Source of the DNA: Saccharopolyspora phatthalungensis
Lineage (GTDB): Bacteria > Actinomycetota > Actinomycetes > Mycobacteriales > Pseudonocardiaceae
Direction: 5' to 3'
Assembly (NCBI RefSeq): GCF_014203395.1
Contig: NZ_JACHIW010000001.1
Span: 620,001-684,000, forward strand
Length of the DNA: 64,000 bases
Part shown: positions 63,437 through 64,000 of the stretch, in pieces
Layout: the number at the start of each line of letters is the position of its first letter
How positions within the stretch are numbered: the stretch's first letter is position 1
Position numbers and translations under genes: made by a program
Notes under the pieces: model-generated
The model's input: only the letters and a program-made list of their open reading frames with translations
Told to the model about the DNA's origin: nothing
Database searches by the model: none

Positions 63437-64000
63437 TCAAAGCGAGGACATCCGGACAAGATGATCGGCCGTTCGGGTCGTCTCCGGTAGGCGGTACTTC
63501 GGGGCGAGGCGGAGTACGAGCTCGCACGCATCGTCGAGGGTGAAGCGGTGGCCGACCGAGACGAACACCGGTTTCACCCCGCGCCGTGTTCGCAGCGCTC
63601 GGCCGACGACCTCGTCGTCGAGCCGAAGCGGAGACCATTCGCCGCGCTCCACGCCGCACGGCTCGTAGCGGCCGGCCGCGTTAAGCGTTGGGGCGGTCTT
63701 GCCGACGCCTATGCTGGGAAGGTCGGTCAACACCCCCAGGTGGCAGGCCAGGCCGAAGCGGCGCGGGTGGGCCAAGCCCTGCCCATCGCACACCAGGACA
63801 TCCGGTTGCACCGACAGCTCGGACAGCGCCCTGAGCAACGGGGGCGCCTCGCGAAAAGCGAAAAGACCTGGAATGTAAGGAAATTCCGCCTTACCATCGA
63901 CGACTACGCTGTCCACAACGGTCAGATTCGCCACGTCGAGGACCGTTACCGCGGCGACCAGTTCGGCCGAGTCTTCGCGGTACGCGACGTCCAAGCCCGC
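63437..64000 (-). CDS. nfi: endonuclease V, N-terminus missing at the window edge
   Basis: The visible C-terminal 187 residues or so are open to the right edge; the codons there read AGLDVAYRED, matching the first catalytic Asp motif (G-x-D-V-A-Y) of endonuclease V. Downstream motifs are LVCDGQGLAHPRRFGLACHLG (second Asp and the PRxxG-type hypoxanthine pocket) and PSIGVGKTAPT. The enzyme nicks DNA or RNA next to deoxyinosine or inosine. The true start is outside the window. The TTG at 63994 is internal and not the start. Confidence 0.9.
   Translation of the reverse strand, partial: AGLDVAYREDSAELVAAVTVLDVANLTVVDSVVVDGKAEFPYIPGLFAFREAPPLLRALSELSVQPDVLVCDGQGLAHPRRFGLACHLGVLTDLPSIGVGKTAPTLNAAGRYEPCGVERGEWSPLRLDDEVVGRALRTRRGVKPVFVSVGHRFTLDDACELVLRLAPKYRLPETTRTADHLVRMSSL

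Overview
The window is GC-rich actinobacterial chromosome, most likely from the Pseudonocardiaceae, and a Saccharopolyspora-like genome fits best. The evidence is gene content only: the valS-folC-DUF4233-ndk / rne-rplU-rpmA-obgE-proB backbone, an Emb arabinosyltransferase, an XRE+DUF397 regulator pair, paired clpP genes and a RepSA-type integrative element. No 16S rRNA gene is present, so the genus is an inference.

Layout. 1-3605: right end of an integrated actinomycete element (AICE): C-terminus of a membrane protein, RepSA rolling-circle initiator, small HTH excisionase-like protein and tyrosine integrase, abutting the 3' end of nadD. 3606-6185 (minus): nadD, a 3Fe-4S ferredoxin and proA. 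6285-8405: RecQ-type helicase with a C-terminal phosphoribosyltransferase-like domain. 8511-10058: XRE regulator with DUF397 partner, divergent from two small genes, with inverted repeats between them. 10178-11081: decayed MFS transporter. 11129-14549 (minus): rplU-rpmA and obgE-proB. 14988-21877 (plus): envelope genes (a polytopic protein, a GT2 glycosyltransferase, an Emb arabinosyltransferase) and an AraC regulator, lying between rplU and the RNase E gene. 22081-28725 (minus): rne, a DUF2344 protein, a B12-binding radical SAM protein and ndk. 28954-31841: Tat-exported PhoD phosphatase and a zinc alcohol dehydrogenase. 31943-36667 (minus): valS, folC and a DUF4233 protein. 36776-41494: formate-dehydrogenase-like molybdoenzyme, OFA-type MFS carrier with a 35-residue partner, and fdhD. 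41566-43121: two alpha/beta hydrolases. 43260-47667 (minus): tig, clpP1, clpP2 and clpX, the protein-folding and degradation block. 47869-49371: sucrase/ferredoxin-like protein, tRNA-Pro and tRNA-Gly. 49448-49660: a 111-bp tandem repeat. 49828-57397: GT-C glycosyltransferase, DHA2 MFS exporter, 2'-5' RNA ligase-like protein, DUF1542-like membrane protein, Nei glycosylase, small membrane protein, rpiB and an MBL-fold hydrolase. 57539-63342: a type VII secretion-linked polymorphic toxin operon (YbaB-like protein, EspC-like small helical protein, 1340-residue toxin, Imm49-like immunity protein). 63437-64000: partial endonuclease V gene.

The toxin operon is the strongest candidate for an under-described system. 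Its toxin combines a WXG-like N-terminus, a linker of about 570 residues, an internal domain with a His/Cys pair resembling clan CD peptidases, and a C-terminal tip carrying a D-x13-E-x-K nuclease-like signature, followed by an immunity gene. An 11-bp direct repeat spaced 22 bp apart flanks a TATACT box upstream. Other observations are a recurrent GATTTC/GAAATC hairpin class at gene 3' ends, a 19-bp triple repeat between phoD and the dehydrogenase gene, the split rne-rplU neighbourhood and the RecQ-phosphoribosyltransferase fusion. All functional calls come from reading motifs and gene order; no database search was run.
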